The notes under the pieces: model-generated
What the model saw: the letters and a program-made list of their open reading frames with translations, nothing else
Told to the model about the DNA's origin: nothing
The model's database searches: none
Made by a program: the position numbers and the translations under genes
In this document: in pieces, positions 51,189 to 59,475 of the stretch
How positions within the stretch are numbered: the stretch's first letter is position 1
How the letters are laid out: each line of letters starts with the position of its first letter
Assembly: GCA_031275815.1 (NCBI GenBank)
Contig: JAISOF010000036.1
Coordinates: 1 to 62,963, forward strand
Direction of reading: 5' to 3'
From: Candidatus Nomurabacteria bacterium
Lineage (GTDB): Bacteria > Patescibacteriota > Saccharimonadia > Saccharimonadales > Saccharimonadaceae
DNA length: 62,963 nucleotides

Positions 51189-51957
51189 AATCGTAGCTTC
51201 CATAAAGCGTGGCTTCGTTGGGGCGGCGCGAGAGGCGCATTTTTGGTCGGTAATAGGGCTTGAGGTGGGTGGTGAGAATGGGTTCGAGCGCGGGTTTGAA
51301 ATAGTCAAAATGGGCGCCCACTCCTCCGCCAAAGATGATGGTCAAAGGTTTGAAAATCGGGCAGACAGCCAATAAACCGCAACTGATGCGAGCGGCGACT
51401 TCTGCCCATTCGGATTCGGTCAGTCCATTTTCCACTTTTTTGCCAAAGTGTTCGGTCAGGACTTTGCCGGAGGCGAAAGACTCCCATTCGCGCGGTTCTC
51501 CACCGTAATTCAGCACGATATGCCCAATATTGAAGGAACTGGCGAGTTCTGGGACAAGATGACCATCAAAAGCCAGTCCGCTACCGATACCGGTACCAAT
51601 AGCTATGTACAGACATAAACCCGCAGTATCTTTGCATTCGGATATACACGCCAAACTAACATCATTCTCGACAAGCACGGGGACGCCGAGTGCTTCAGTG
51701 AGGTCTTTAGCGGGATCAACTCCTTGCCATGCGAGGTTGGCGAACCGGAGGGGGCGGTTGTGTTCGACGGGCGATGGCAGGGCGATGGAGATGGCGGTGA
51801 TGTCCGCAAAATCGTTTTTGACGTGGTGGATGAGTTGCAAGATGTATTCGTTGTAATTTTGAGGGGTGGGGTACTTGAATTGGCGCAAAATCTCACCGCT
51901 GTCGGAGAACAGCGCGAGCAGTGTTTTGGTGCCTCCGGTATCAATTCCTAAAATCAT
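51166..51957 (-). CDS. ROK-family sugar kinase/regulator-like protein
   Basis: 263 residues. Phosphate-binding D-T-G-G-T-K, central AIGTGIGSGLAFDG, and FNIGHIVLNYGG replace the usual E-x-G-H motif with N-x-G-H and lack the Cys cluster of classic ROK enzymes. TATAAT (complement 51964-51969) is 6 nt before the ATG. Probable glucokinase or N-acetylhexosamine kinase; specificity unknown. Confidence 0.8.
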   Translation of the reverse strand: MILGIDTGGTKTLLALFSDSGEILRQFKYPTPQNYNEYILQLIHHVKNDFADITAISIALPSPVEHNRPLRFANLAWQGVDPAKDLTEALGVPVLVENDVSLACISECKDTAGLCLYIAIGTGIGSGLAFDGHLVPELASSFNIGHIVLNYGGEPREWESFASGKVLTEHFGKKVENGLTESEWAEVAARISCGLLAVCPIFKPLTIIFGGGVGAHFDYFKPALEPILTTHLKPYYRPKMRLSRRPNEATLYGSYDYAKDQLK

Positions 51958-52076
51958 ATTGTAATTATATCACGATAGTGTTAGTATTGGTATAGTGTTG
52001 TTGCGGAGGATTTTTTAGTGTTGTCTCGAAAAGTCCGGCGCTGATTATTAATTAAAGATGACAACGGGTAATAATT

Positions 52077-53159
52077 ATGGGAAAAAATGATAAAAAAGTA
52101 ACAATGGATGAGCTGTTGGCTTCTGAGGCTGAGGGCTTGCGACCGCTGATAGCGGGCGAAACGGTGGAGGGGAAGATTCTGTCGGTGAAAAAGCACGAGA
52201 TTCTGATTGACCTCGGCGCACGGGGGATTGGCATGGTTTCGCGGCGCGAGGCGAGTTTTGCGCGGGATATGAACGTTGGTGAAACAATTTCGGCGAGCGT
52301 GATTGATGAGGAAATGCCGGATGGTTTTGTGCTGTTGTCGTTTCGCAAGGCTGCCAAGGACAAGAGTTGGGACGAGATTTTGGCGCACATGGAGAATAGC
52401 GAGGTGATTGAGGTGGTGCCGTTTGACGCTAACCGTGGGGGACTTTTGGTGGAATATGAGGGAGTACGGGGTTTTGTGCCGGTATCGCAGCTTTCGGCGG
52501 AACATTATCCGCGTGTGGGCAGCTCGGACAAAGATGAAATACTGCAAAAGTTGAACTCTCTTGTCGGCAAGCCTTTGAAAGTGCGGATTTTGGATGCGGA
52601 CAAAAAGAATAACAAGCTGATTTTCTCCGAAAAAGAGGCGGTGAAAGATGGATTGTCAGAGCGGTTTGACAAATTGACGGTGGGGGAAACAGTGACTGGC
52701 GTGGTGACCGGTGTGGTGGATTTTGGAGTGTTTGTGAATGTGGACGGCATTGAGGGGTTGGTGCATATTTCCGAGATTAGCTGGGAGCGGGTGATGAATC
52801 CGAACGATTATGTGAAGATTGGCGACGAAATTAATGCCAAAATCATTTCAATTGACAAAGACCGGTTGAGTTTGTCGATCAAGCAACTGACGGAAGATCC
52901 TTGGATTGCAGAGGTCAATCAGCTGAAAAAAGGCGATAAAATCGAGGGGACAATTACGCGGATTACACCGTTTGGGGCGTTTGTGCAGATTTCACCGGCG
53001 GTGGAGGCTTTGGTGCACGTGTCGGAGTTGGGACAGGGCAGTGATGTTGATCCGGAAAAGGTGTTTTCGTTGAATGAGCGAAAACAATTCAAGATTTTGG
53101 AGATTGATCCAGCGAGTCGCAAGATATCATTGTCTTTGAATGAAACCAAAAAGAAATAA
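52077..53159 (+). CDS. rpsA: Ribosomal protein bS1, four S1 domains
   Basis: 360 residues with four S1 RNA-binding repeats (starting about 24, 108, 198 and 280; e.g. GETVTGVVTGVVDFGVFVNVDGIEGLVHISEIS split in repeat 3), against six in Escherichia coli. It helps the ribosome bind mRNA, relevant in a genome with many leaderless genes. There is no clear SD before ATG 52077, as in other rpsA genes; promoter TTGTCT-N17-GATTAT (52020-52048). Confidence 0.92.
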   Translation: MGKNDKKVTMDELLASEAEGLRPLIAGETVEGKILSVKKHEILIDLGARGIGMVSRREASFARDMNVGETISASVIDEEMPDGFVLLSFRKAAKDKSWDEILAHMENSEVIEVVPFDANRGGLLVEYEGVRGFVPVSQLSAEHYPRVGSSDKDEILQKLNSLVGKPLKVRILDADKKNNKLIFSEKEAVKDGLSERFDKLTVGETVTGVVTGVVDFGVFVNVDGIEGLVHISEISWERVMNPNDYVKIGDEINAKIISIDKDRLSLSIKQLTEDPWIAEVNQLKKGDKIEGTITRITPFGAFVQISPAVEALVHVSELGQGSDVDPEKVFSLNERKQFKILEIDPASRKISLSLNETKKK

Positions 53160-53192
53160 GTTGCGTAGAGGGCGACAGAAAGGAGTTAGCGA

Positions 53193-54956
53193 ATGGAGAA
53201 AAAAGTAGTGGTGATTACTAACTCCGTTACCGTCGATGAGTTGGCACGGGCGCTCATGATACCGGTGACAGATTTGATTGGGGGGTTGTTCAAAAATGGT
53301 ATTATGGCAACCATCAACCAGCGGCTGGATTTTGAAACGGTGTCTATCATGATTGACGAATTGGGGCTGGACGTGGAGTTGAAGAAAAAGGAAACGGCAC
53401 TGGTGGGTGGCGGACATCATCGAGTGCCGTCAGAACATGCGGTCAGACGTCCGCCGATTGTGGCGGTGATGGGGCATGTTGATCACGGAAAAACGACTTT
53501 GCTAGACACTTTGTTGAACAAAAAAACAGCGGACGGCGAGGCGGGCGGAATCACCCAACACATTGCGGCTTATCAGGTGAATCATGACGGGAGGTTGATT
53601 ACGTTTTTGGACACACCTGGTCATTCAGCGTTTCAGGCTTTGCGTCAGCATTCGGCGGCATTGACGGATATTGTGGTGTTGGTGGTGGCGGCGGACGACG
53701 GGGTGAAACCGCAGACGATAGAGGCGATTGAGTTTGCGCGCAGTGCCAACGCCAAGATTATTGTGGCGATTAATAAGATTGACAAGCCAGAGGCGGATGT
53801 GAGTCGTGTGATGGCAGAATTGTCGGAGCATAATTTGCAACCGGAGGAGTGGGGTGGTAATACCATCACAGTGGCGGTTTCTGCCAAGCAGAATGAGGGA
53901 TTGGACAAATTGCTGGATATGATTTTGTTGACGGCGGATATTGATGAGTTGAAAGCGGATGAGGATGGGCCGGCGGAGGGGTTGGTGATTGAATCGCACA
54001 TGGAGGTGGGCAAGGGCGCAGTGGTGAATCTGTTGGTGACCAGCGGGACGTTGTTCACGGGGGAGTTTTTGGTGGCGGGCAAGGTGTATGGCAAGGTGCG
54101 CGTGATGTTGGATTTCAAGGGGTCGCCAAAGGGCAAAGCAACGCCAGCGACGCCTGTCAAAGTCACGGGCTTCAAAGAATTACCCAATTTTGGTGATTAT
54201 TTCAAGGAAGCGACTGATGAAAAAGAGGCGCGGAAGACGGCGGCGGCGATTGGCATAGAAATGCAAAATGAGTTGGCGACCACCAACACCACAGGGCTGG
54301 ATTTGTTGCGCAAGATGAGTGATTCGGACAACAAAAAGCGGTTGAATATTGTGGTGAAAGCCGATGTGCAGGGGTCGGTAACCTCGATTGTCGATAATTT
54401 GAAAATGATTGATACCAAAGGATTGGTGGATATCCAAATTGTGGGAAGTGGTGTGGGGAATGTTTCCGAGAACGATGTGCGAGTGGCGGTTGGCGGGGAC
54501 ACGATTATATATGGTTTCAGTGTGGAGCTGCCGGCGAGTATCAAGCGGATTGCGGCGCGGGATAACGTATCGGTGCGGATTTTTAATGTGATTTATGAGT
54601 TGCTTGATGATGTGAAGAAAGAGATTGAAAGTCTGTTGCCACCAGAGGTGATTGAAACGGAGATGGGGGAATTGGCGGTGCGGGGAGTTTTTCGCACCAG
54701 TCGAAGCAGTGTGATTGCGGGGGGCGAGGTATTAAAAGGCAAAATCGCGAGTGGCTATAAATTGCGTGTGGTGCGCAAACATAAAGTGATTGCGGAGGCG
54801 GAGGTGGACAAGGTGCAACGCGAGAAAATTGAGGTTTCAGAGGCGGTGGCTGGCGAGATGTGTGGGCTGTCCATTAAGACGGAGCACAAAATCAATCTGG
54901 AAGTGGGCGACCGGCTGGAACTATTTATCCGTGAGGTAAAACCGCAAAAACTATGA
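53193..54956 (+). CDS. infB: Translation initiation factor IF-2, short form
   Basis: 587 residues. Short N-terminal domain (1-60), then the GTPase: GHVDHGKT, DTPGHSAF, NKID; followed by domains II, III and C2. The long N-terminal extension of model bacteria is absent. SD AGAAAGGAG 8 nt before the ATG, 33 nt after rpsA, so the two are probably one operon. It places fMet-tRNA on the ribosome; Fmt and Def lie just downstream on the other strand. Confidence 0.96.
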   Translation: MEKKVVVITNSVTVDELARALMIPVTDLIGGLFKNGIMATINQRLDFETVSIMIDELGLDVELKKKETALVGGGHHRVPSEHAVRRPPIVAVMGHVDHGKTTLLDTLLNKKTADGEAGGITQHIAAYQVNHDGRLITFLDTPGHSAFQALRQHSAALTDIVVLVVAADDGVKPQTIEAIEFARSANAKIIVAINKIDKPEADVSRVMAELSEHNLQPEEWGGNTITVAVSAKQNEGLDKLLDMILLTADIDELKADEDGPAEGLVIESHMEVGKGAVVNLLVTSGTLFTGEFLVAGKVYGKVRVMLDFKGSPKGKATPATPVKVTGFKELPNFGDYFKEATDEKEARKTAAAIGIEMQNELATTNTTGLDLLRKMSDSDNKKRLNIVVKADVQGSVTSIVDNLKMIDTKGLVDIQIVGSGVGNVSENDVRVAVGGDTIIYGFSVELPASIKRIAARDNVSVRIFNVIYELLDDVKKEIESLLPPEVIETEMGELAVRGVFRTSRSSVIAGGEVLKGKIASGYKLRVVRKHKVIAEAEVDKVQREKIEVSEAVAGEMCGLSIKTEHKINLEVGDRLELFIREVKPQKL

Positions 54957-54983
54957 TATTATAAACAAAGGAGGGTGATTAAT

Positions 54984-55409
54984 ATGTTTAAATTGGATAA
55001 TGATTTTTTGGAAGAAGTGGGACTGGGTGAGTTGCCGGACGCTCAGAAAAAGGAGTTTTTGGCACACACGCAAGAGGAGTTGGAGATTAGAGTGGGTGCC
55101 AAGATGTCGGAGGGACTGACGGATGAGCAGGTGCGGGAGTTTGAGCGGGTGATTGATGGCGACGAGGCGACGATAAAGGAAGTACTCTCGTCAAGCGGGG
55201 ATTATAAGAGTCATGATTTTTACAGATTGTTGGTTGAGAAGGGTGGTTTTGTGAGCGATTCGCCAGAGCTTGACAAGGAGTTTGCTTCGGTTTATTGGCT
55301 GACCAAGAATCGTCCGGATTATCAGCAGATTGTGGTGAAGGTGGGGAGTGAGCTGAGGGATGAGATTGCGGCTAATCGAGATAAGATATTGGGGGTCAGT
55401 AGTAACTAA
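54984..55409 (+). CDS. DUF5663-type small protein
   Basis: 141 residues, acidic and helical: LDNDFLEEVGLGELPDAQKKEFLAHTQEELEIRVG-type start and a second similar helical half. I recall this as DUF5663, common in CPR genomes and without a known role. ATG 54984 with AAAGGAGG 9 nt upstream; 27 nt after infB. Confidence 0.7.
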   Translation: MFKLDNDFLEEVGLGELPDAQKKEFLAHTQEELEIRVGAKMSEGLTDEQVREFERVIDGDEATIKEVLSSSGDYKSHDFYRLLVEKGGFVSDSPELDKEFASVYWLTKNRPDYQQIVVKVGSELRDEIAANRDKILGVSSN

Positions 55410-55431
55410 TTGGGCGATATATACCTTTTGG

Positions 55432-56349
55432 TTAGTGAAGACCGTTGAGGAAGTCGCGGGCGGTCATTTCTTTGCGCCCTTCGGGGATAAGGCGGTTGAT
55501 GATGAGGTAGTTGCCGTCTTGGCATTTGAGGTCGAGTTCAGTCTGGGGGTGTTCGGCGACATCCGCCATGGTGATGACGCAGTTTATGCCGCATAAATTC
55601 AGTTTGGATTTTGGGAAACTGAGAAAGGCGCGGATTTGGTTATAAAGTTCGCGGGCGGTTTTTTCGCGGGGTTTCAATTCAGACATGGATTTATCCAGTT
55701 TTTGGCAATAAGACGCTTTGGTTTCGTCTTGCGCCGTTGCCAAGAAGTGAGGAAGTTCTGGTAATATCGCCAGCAAACTCTCTGTACCGAGTTCGGACAA
55801 TTTGGCGTATAGCTCTTTTTTGGTTTCTTTGCCACCAAGAGCCAGCTTTTTTTGAACATAAATTGCGCCCGCGTCCATGTTCGCGGTGAGTCGGATGAGG
55901 GAAATGCCGGTTGCGTGATCGCCGTTCAAGATGGCGGTTTCGATGGGGCTGGGGCCGCGATATTTTGGCAACAAGGAGGGGTGGAGGTTGACAATGCCCA
56001 GCGGCTCAAACCAGTCCAGGACTGATTGCGGAATGATTTTTCCATAACCGACCAGCACACCGATGGGGCGAGTTATTTCCAGTTTTTCATCTGTTAATGT
56101 GGTCAGTATTTGCCGAATCTCTTGGGATTTTTCGGGCTGAAAAACTGGGATGTGGTGCGACAGCCCGATTTCTTTGATTTTTGGCGCGGTCAGTTTTTGC
56201 CCGCGCCCCGCCTTATTGTCTGGTGCGGTGAAGATGGCGGTGATGTGATATTTGGATTCAAGCAATTTGGTGAGGGGAGTGACCGCCAGCGCCTCTTCTG
56301 TGCCAAAAAATATGATTGGGCGGGTGGTGGTTGAGGTGCGGTCACTCAT
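55432..56349 (-). CDS. fmt: Methionyl-tRNA formyltransferase
   Basis: 305 residues. Rossmann start IIFFGTEEALAV, VGYGKIIPQ, N-L-H-P-S-L-L-P-K-Y-R-G-P-S-P-I with the Asn-His pair, the later D-A-G-A-I-Y, and a C-terminal OB domain. It formylates initiator Met-tRNA. Start ATG 56349 overlaps the end of def by 8 nt; upstream in-frame ATGs are inside def. Confidence 0.95.
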   Translation of the reverse strand: MSDRTSTTTRPIIFFGTEEALAVTPLTKLLESKYHITAIFTAPDNKAGRGQKLTAPKIKEIGLSHHIPVFQPEKSQEIRQILTTLTDEKLEITRPIGVLVGYGKIIPQSVLDWFEPLGIVNLHPSLLPKYRGPSPIETAILNGDHATGISLIRLTANMDAGAIYVQKKLALGGKETKKELYAKLSELGTESLLAILPELPHFLATAQDETKASYCQKLDKSMSELKPREKTARELYNQIRAFLSFPKSKLNLCGINCVITMADVAEHPQTELDLKCQDGNYLIINRLIPEGRKEMTARDFLNGLH

Positions 56350-56920
56350 CTTCACCCCAAAGTTCACGGTTGTCTTTGATATCAGTGGCATAATCCAGAG
56401 GTTGCAGGTTACCTTTGTTGTCCAGTTCAAAAAAAGCGTCGGTTTGGTGTTTGATGTGGTCAATGAACAGGACGCCGTTCAAGTGGTCAATCTCGTGCTG
56501 GATGGTGCGTGCGAACCCGCCGTCAATCTTGAAACGCACTTCTTCACCGGTGTCCAAAAGTGCCTTGACGCGGATTTTGCTGTGGCGTTTTATCAGTCCG
56601 TACACTCTTGGCACGGACAAACAACCCTCATAGTCGGTTTCAAGCACGCCTTCGGCTTTGACAATTTCGGGGTTGATTAACACCGTGAAGCTAATGTCGT
56701 GTTTGTCATCAAGGCTGTTGCGCAAGATGATGACCCTCACGTTTTCACCAATTTGCGGAGCTGCCATCGCGGCGGATAATTCGTGAGGGTGGCTTTTTTC
56801 CCAGTCGAGGCTCAACTCAATCATCTCTTTGATGATTTTTTGGATTTCGGGCGTGATTTCCGAGACCTTTTTGGATTTGACGCGCAAGCGCGGGTCTGGG
56901 GTGGTTAAAATCTTTTTCAT
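56342..56920 (-). CDS. def: Peptide deformylase
   Basis: 192 residues. Motif 1 A-A-M-A-A-P-Q-I-G (Gly to Ala changes relative to GxGxAAPQ), motif 2 E-G-C-L-S-V-P, motif 3 H-E-I-D-H-L-N-G: all metal ligands present. It removes the formyl group added by Fmt; the two genes overlap. TATAAT lies 11 nt before the ATG. Confidence 0.95.
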   Translation of the reverse strand: MKKILTTPDPRLRVKSKKVSEITPEIQKIIKEMIELSLDWEKSHPHELSAAMAAPQIGENVRVIILRNSLDDKHDISFTVLINPEIVKAEGVLETDYEGCLSVPRVYGLIKRHSKIRVKALLDTGEEVRFKIDGGFARTIQHEIDHLNGVLFIDHIKHQTDAFFELDNKGNLQPLDYATDIKDNRELWGEDE

Positions 56921-56947
56921 GAATGATTGATATTATATCGCATTTGT

Positions 56948-58888
56948 CTATAATATTCCACTGGGGTCGATGTCAAATTGCCAATTATTGCCGAGTTTTA
57001 TCTGTTCCAAGATTTGGTTCAGGCGTTCGCGTTTGGCACTCTTGATGATGATTTGCCAACGAAAGATGTTTTTTCCCTGTTCATAAAAGGCTGGTGTGGG
57101 GGACATGGCTTGCACATCCTGGAAATCGGATTGAACGAGGCGCAGGAGTTTTTGGCAATTGGACAGGGCGATTTTCTCGGTTTTGCCGGTGTAAATTAGT
57201 TTCAAAAGGAAACAATACGGTGGAAAATTGGCGTGGCGGCGTTTTTTCAAGGTATATGCATAAAAATCCGCGTAATTTTGGGCAATGCCGAACTGAACAA
57301 TCGGGTGGTCGGGCTGATAAGTTTGGATGATGGCGCTGGTGATATTGCTGTTTCGCCCCACGCGGCCGACAACTTGGGATAGCAGTTGAAAAGTGCGTTC
57401 TTCAGAGGAAAAATCCGGCAAGGAAAGCCCTTGATCGGCTTGGATGACACCGACCAGCGACAGTTTGGGAAGATCGAAGCCTTTGGCGATGGATTGGGTG
57501 CCGATGATGATTTGGACGGCGCCGGATTTTACCTCATCGTATACGTTGCTCATGGATAATTCTTTGGGGGTGTCGCGGTCGAAACGGGCGATTTTGGTTT
57601 TGGGGAAGAGCTTTTTCAGTTCGCTTTCAATCAGCTTGGTGCCAATGCCTTTGTGGATGATGGAAGTGTTTTGGCATTCTGGGCAGGCGAAAGGAACTTT
57701 GAACTTTCTGCCACAGGTGTGGCACAAGAATTGGAAGTTGTCGGCGTGCAACGTCAAGGGGAGCAGGCATTCATCGCACAAAGCCTGCCAGCCACAGTGG
57801 TCGCACAGGGTGAGGCTGGCGCTGCCGCGTCGGTTGTGAAAAATCAGGCATTGCTCGTGGTTTTTTAAAGTGGCTTCGATGGCTTGAAGCAGAGTGTCGC
57901 TGAAAATGCGATGTTTTTTCATCAGTTCGCGGTTTTTTAAGTCAACAATTGTGATGGCGGGTGCGGTGGCGGCTCGGTTGGCTTTGGTCTTGATGCTGAC
58001 GCATGATTTTTTTTGTTTGGCATACAGAAAATCCGCGACGTTGGGGGTGGCGGTGCCGAACACTACTTTGAGGTTTTTGTTAAATAATGTGAACGCGGAG
58101 GCCAGCCTGAGAGTACTATATTTTGGGGATTTGTCCTGTTTGTAACTGTTGTCGTGCGCCTCGTCAATCACGATTAACCCAAGATTTTGAACAGGCGCAA
58201 AAATAGCGGAGCGCGGCCCGATGACAATCTGAGGGGTCGTGGCGTGCAGGAGTTTTTGCCACAACCTGTGTCGGACAGATTCGGTTTGATTGGAGTGCAT
58301 CAGCGTCACCATGTCGCCAAAAACCGCCCTCAAACCAGAAACCAGTTGCGAGCTGAGCGCAATTTCTGGCACAAGCAGGATGGAGGATTGGTGGTTTTGG
58401 AGCGCGTCTATCATCAGTTTGATATAAATATTGGTTTTGCCGGAGCCGGTGACGCCGTGCAGTAAGATGGTGGGATTAGGGTTGGTTTGAATGTCTTTGA
58501 TGGCTTGAGTTTGAATAGTGTTCAAGGGTGGGGGGGCGAAATCTTGGCGGGCGGGGGGAGCTGTTAAAATATGTGTACGGCGATTTTTGTCGAGCCCGTT
58601 CGGCAGGACGGTTTGAAAAACTACTGGTAGCGGGGTGTTGTAATATTTACTCAACCAAAAAGCAATTTTGATAAGATATGAAGGGACTGCTGTATTTTCC
58701 ACAACATCAAGAATGGCTTTGGTTGCAAAACTGGGCTTGTTCACTTTTTTTATCACAACACCCAGTACAGTCTTGTGGCGCAAAGGCACGTGAACAATTG
58801 TGCCAACAGCGAGCGGGTCGGAGGAGGCATAAGTCAAGATATCGCTTTTGGACAAAACTTTTATCAAACTGACTTCAAAATAGTTCAT
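56948..58888 (-). CDS. priA: Primosomal helicase PriA
   Basis: 646 residues. 3'-DNA-binding domain, Walker A GVTGSGKT, DEAHD, zinc-binding Cys pairs (CDHCGWQALCDEC and CHTCG...CPEC), and helicase C-terminal domain. It restarts stalled replication forks. Start ATG 58888: promoter TTGGAA-N17-TATGAT ends 6 nt before it (leaderless); the longer frame to 58957 begins upstream of that promoter. D-V-V-E-N-T in the N-domain is a copy of the dispersed repeat (58692-58706). Confidence 0.94.
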   Translation of the reverse strand: MNYFEVSLIKVLSKSDILTYASSDPLAVGTIVHVPLRHKTVLGVVIKKVNKPSFATKAILDVVENTAVPSYLIKIAFWLSKYYNTPLPVVFQTVLPNGLDKNRRTHILTAPPARQDFAPPPLNTIQTQAIKDIQTNPNPTILLHGVTGSGKTNIYIKLMIDALQNHQSSILLVPEIALSSQLVSGLRAVFGDMVTLMHSNQTESVRHRLWQKLLHATTPQIVIGPRSAIFAPVQNLGLIVIDEAHDNSYKQDKSPKYSTLRLASAFTLFNKNLKVVFGTATPNVADFLYAKQKKSCVSIKTKANRAATAPAITIVDLKNRELMKKHRIFSDTLLQAIEATLKNHEQCLIFHNRRGSASLTLCDHCGWQALCDECLLPLTLHADNFQFLCHTCGRKFKVPFACPECQNTSIIHKGIGTKLIESELKKLFPKTKIARFDRDTPKELSMSNVYDEVKSGAVQIIIGTQSIAKGFDLPKLSLVGVIQADQGLSLPDFSSEERTFQLLSQVVGRVGRNSNITSAIIQTYQPDHPIVQFGIAQNYADFYAYTLKKRRHANFPPYCFLLKLIYTGKTEKIALSNCQKLLRLVQSDFQDVQAMSPTPAFYEQGKNIFRWQIIIKSAKRERLNQILEQIKLGNNWQFDIDPSGIL

Positions 58889-58958
58889 ATCTTCATCATA
58901 CTTGGTTGCGCGCGCTTTTCCAACGGTTTTTGAATGATTCTGCGTGTTTTCTATCATA

Positions 58959-59045
58959 TGGTGGGCGAGGAGGGACTTGAACCCTCACGACATTGCTGCC
59001 ATCAGATTTTGAGTCTGACGTGTATACCAATTTCACCACTCGCCC
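58959..59045 (-). tRNA. tRNA-Leu(CAA)
   Basis: Acceptor GGGCGAG/CTCGCCC, anticodon stem TCAGA/TCTGA with loop CTCAAAA (anticodon CAA), a long variable arm, GTTCAAG T-loop, and encoded CCA (58959-58961). Confidence 0.95.
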
Positions 59046-59134
59046 GTGGCTTTGCCAAGTTGCCGATTGTTTTTGTGCAACTTGCCGGTTATTATATCAC
59101 ATCCTGAGCAATATCGATAGGTATTTTGAAATTG

Positions 59135-59163
59135 TTGAAAAAAATCCAAAAATCAATTACAAT
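59135..59163 (+). promoter_or_regulatory. Promoter of a structured RNA
   Basis: TTGAAA (59135-59140), 17 nt, TACAAT (59158-59163); start about 59170. Confidence 0.72.
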
Positions 59164-59169
59164 TATAAA

Positions 59170-59295
59170 GTCTAAAACTAGTTACGGAAGCGTTTTCTAT
59201 ACGCTATTGCGCTCAAAATTGGGCAGCCATGTGTAGAAAAGGGGCGTAAGTTCCGTATCTGGTTTTAGACAGCCAAGCGTGGCTGTCCTTTTTTT
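59170..59295 (+). ncRNA. Unassigned structured RNA, about 126 nt, with terminator
   Basis: GTCTAAAAC (59170-59178) pairs with GTTTTAGAC (59262-59270); ACGGAA (59184-59189) with TTCCGT (59251-59256); TTTTCTATAC (59193-59202) with GTGTAGAAAA (59231-59240); the apex is a small hairpin. The terminator GACAGCC-AAGCGT-GGCTGTC plus seven T (59268-59295) shares three bases with the closing stem, so the two can partly exclude each other. No open frame. A 4.5S-like size but no SRP core; identity unknown. Confidence 0.65.
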
Positions 59296-59378
59296 AGGAG
59301 TGCTGTCGCAATGTTTACCAAAATATTACGACAGAGTGACTAGGTTTTAAGAGGCGACTAGGCAAGGAGGGTATAGTT

Positions 59379-59435
59379 ATGCACAAAAATGTGAAAAATA
59401 TTGTTATGGTTCCATATTTTAGTGTATATTATTAA
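59379..59435 (+). CDS. Possible 18-residue peptide
   Basis: AAGGAGGGTATAGTT precedes ATG 59379, giving an 18-codon frame (start M-H-K-N-V-K-N-I-V) to TAA. The strong SD argues for translation; it may be a leader peptide for the surface gene 41 nt downstream. The region 59296-59378 also holds CTGTCG/CGACAG hairpin arms. Confidence 0.4.
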   Translation: MHKNVKNIVMVPYFSVYY

Positions 59436-59475
59436 TAGTTATAATAATTTATATAAACTATAAGGAGAAAAAGGG

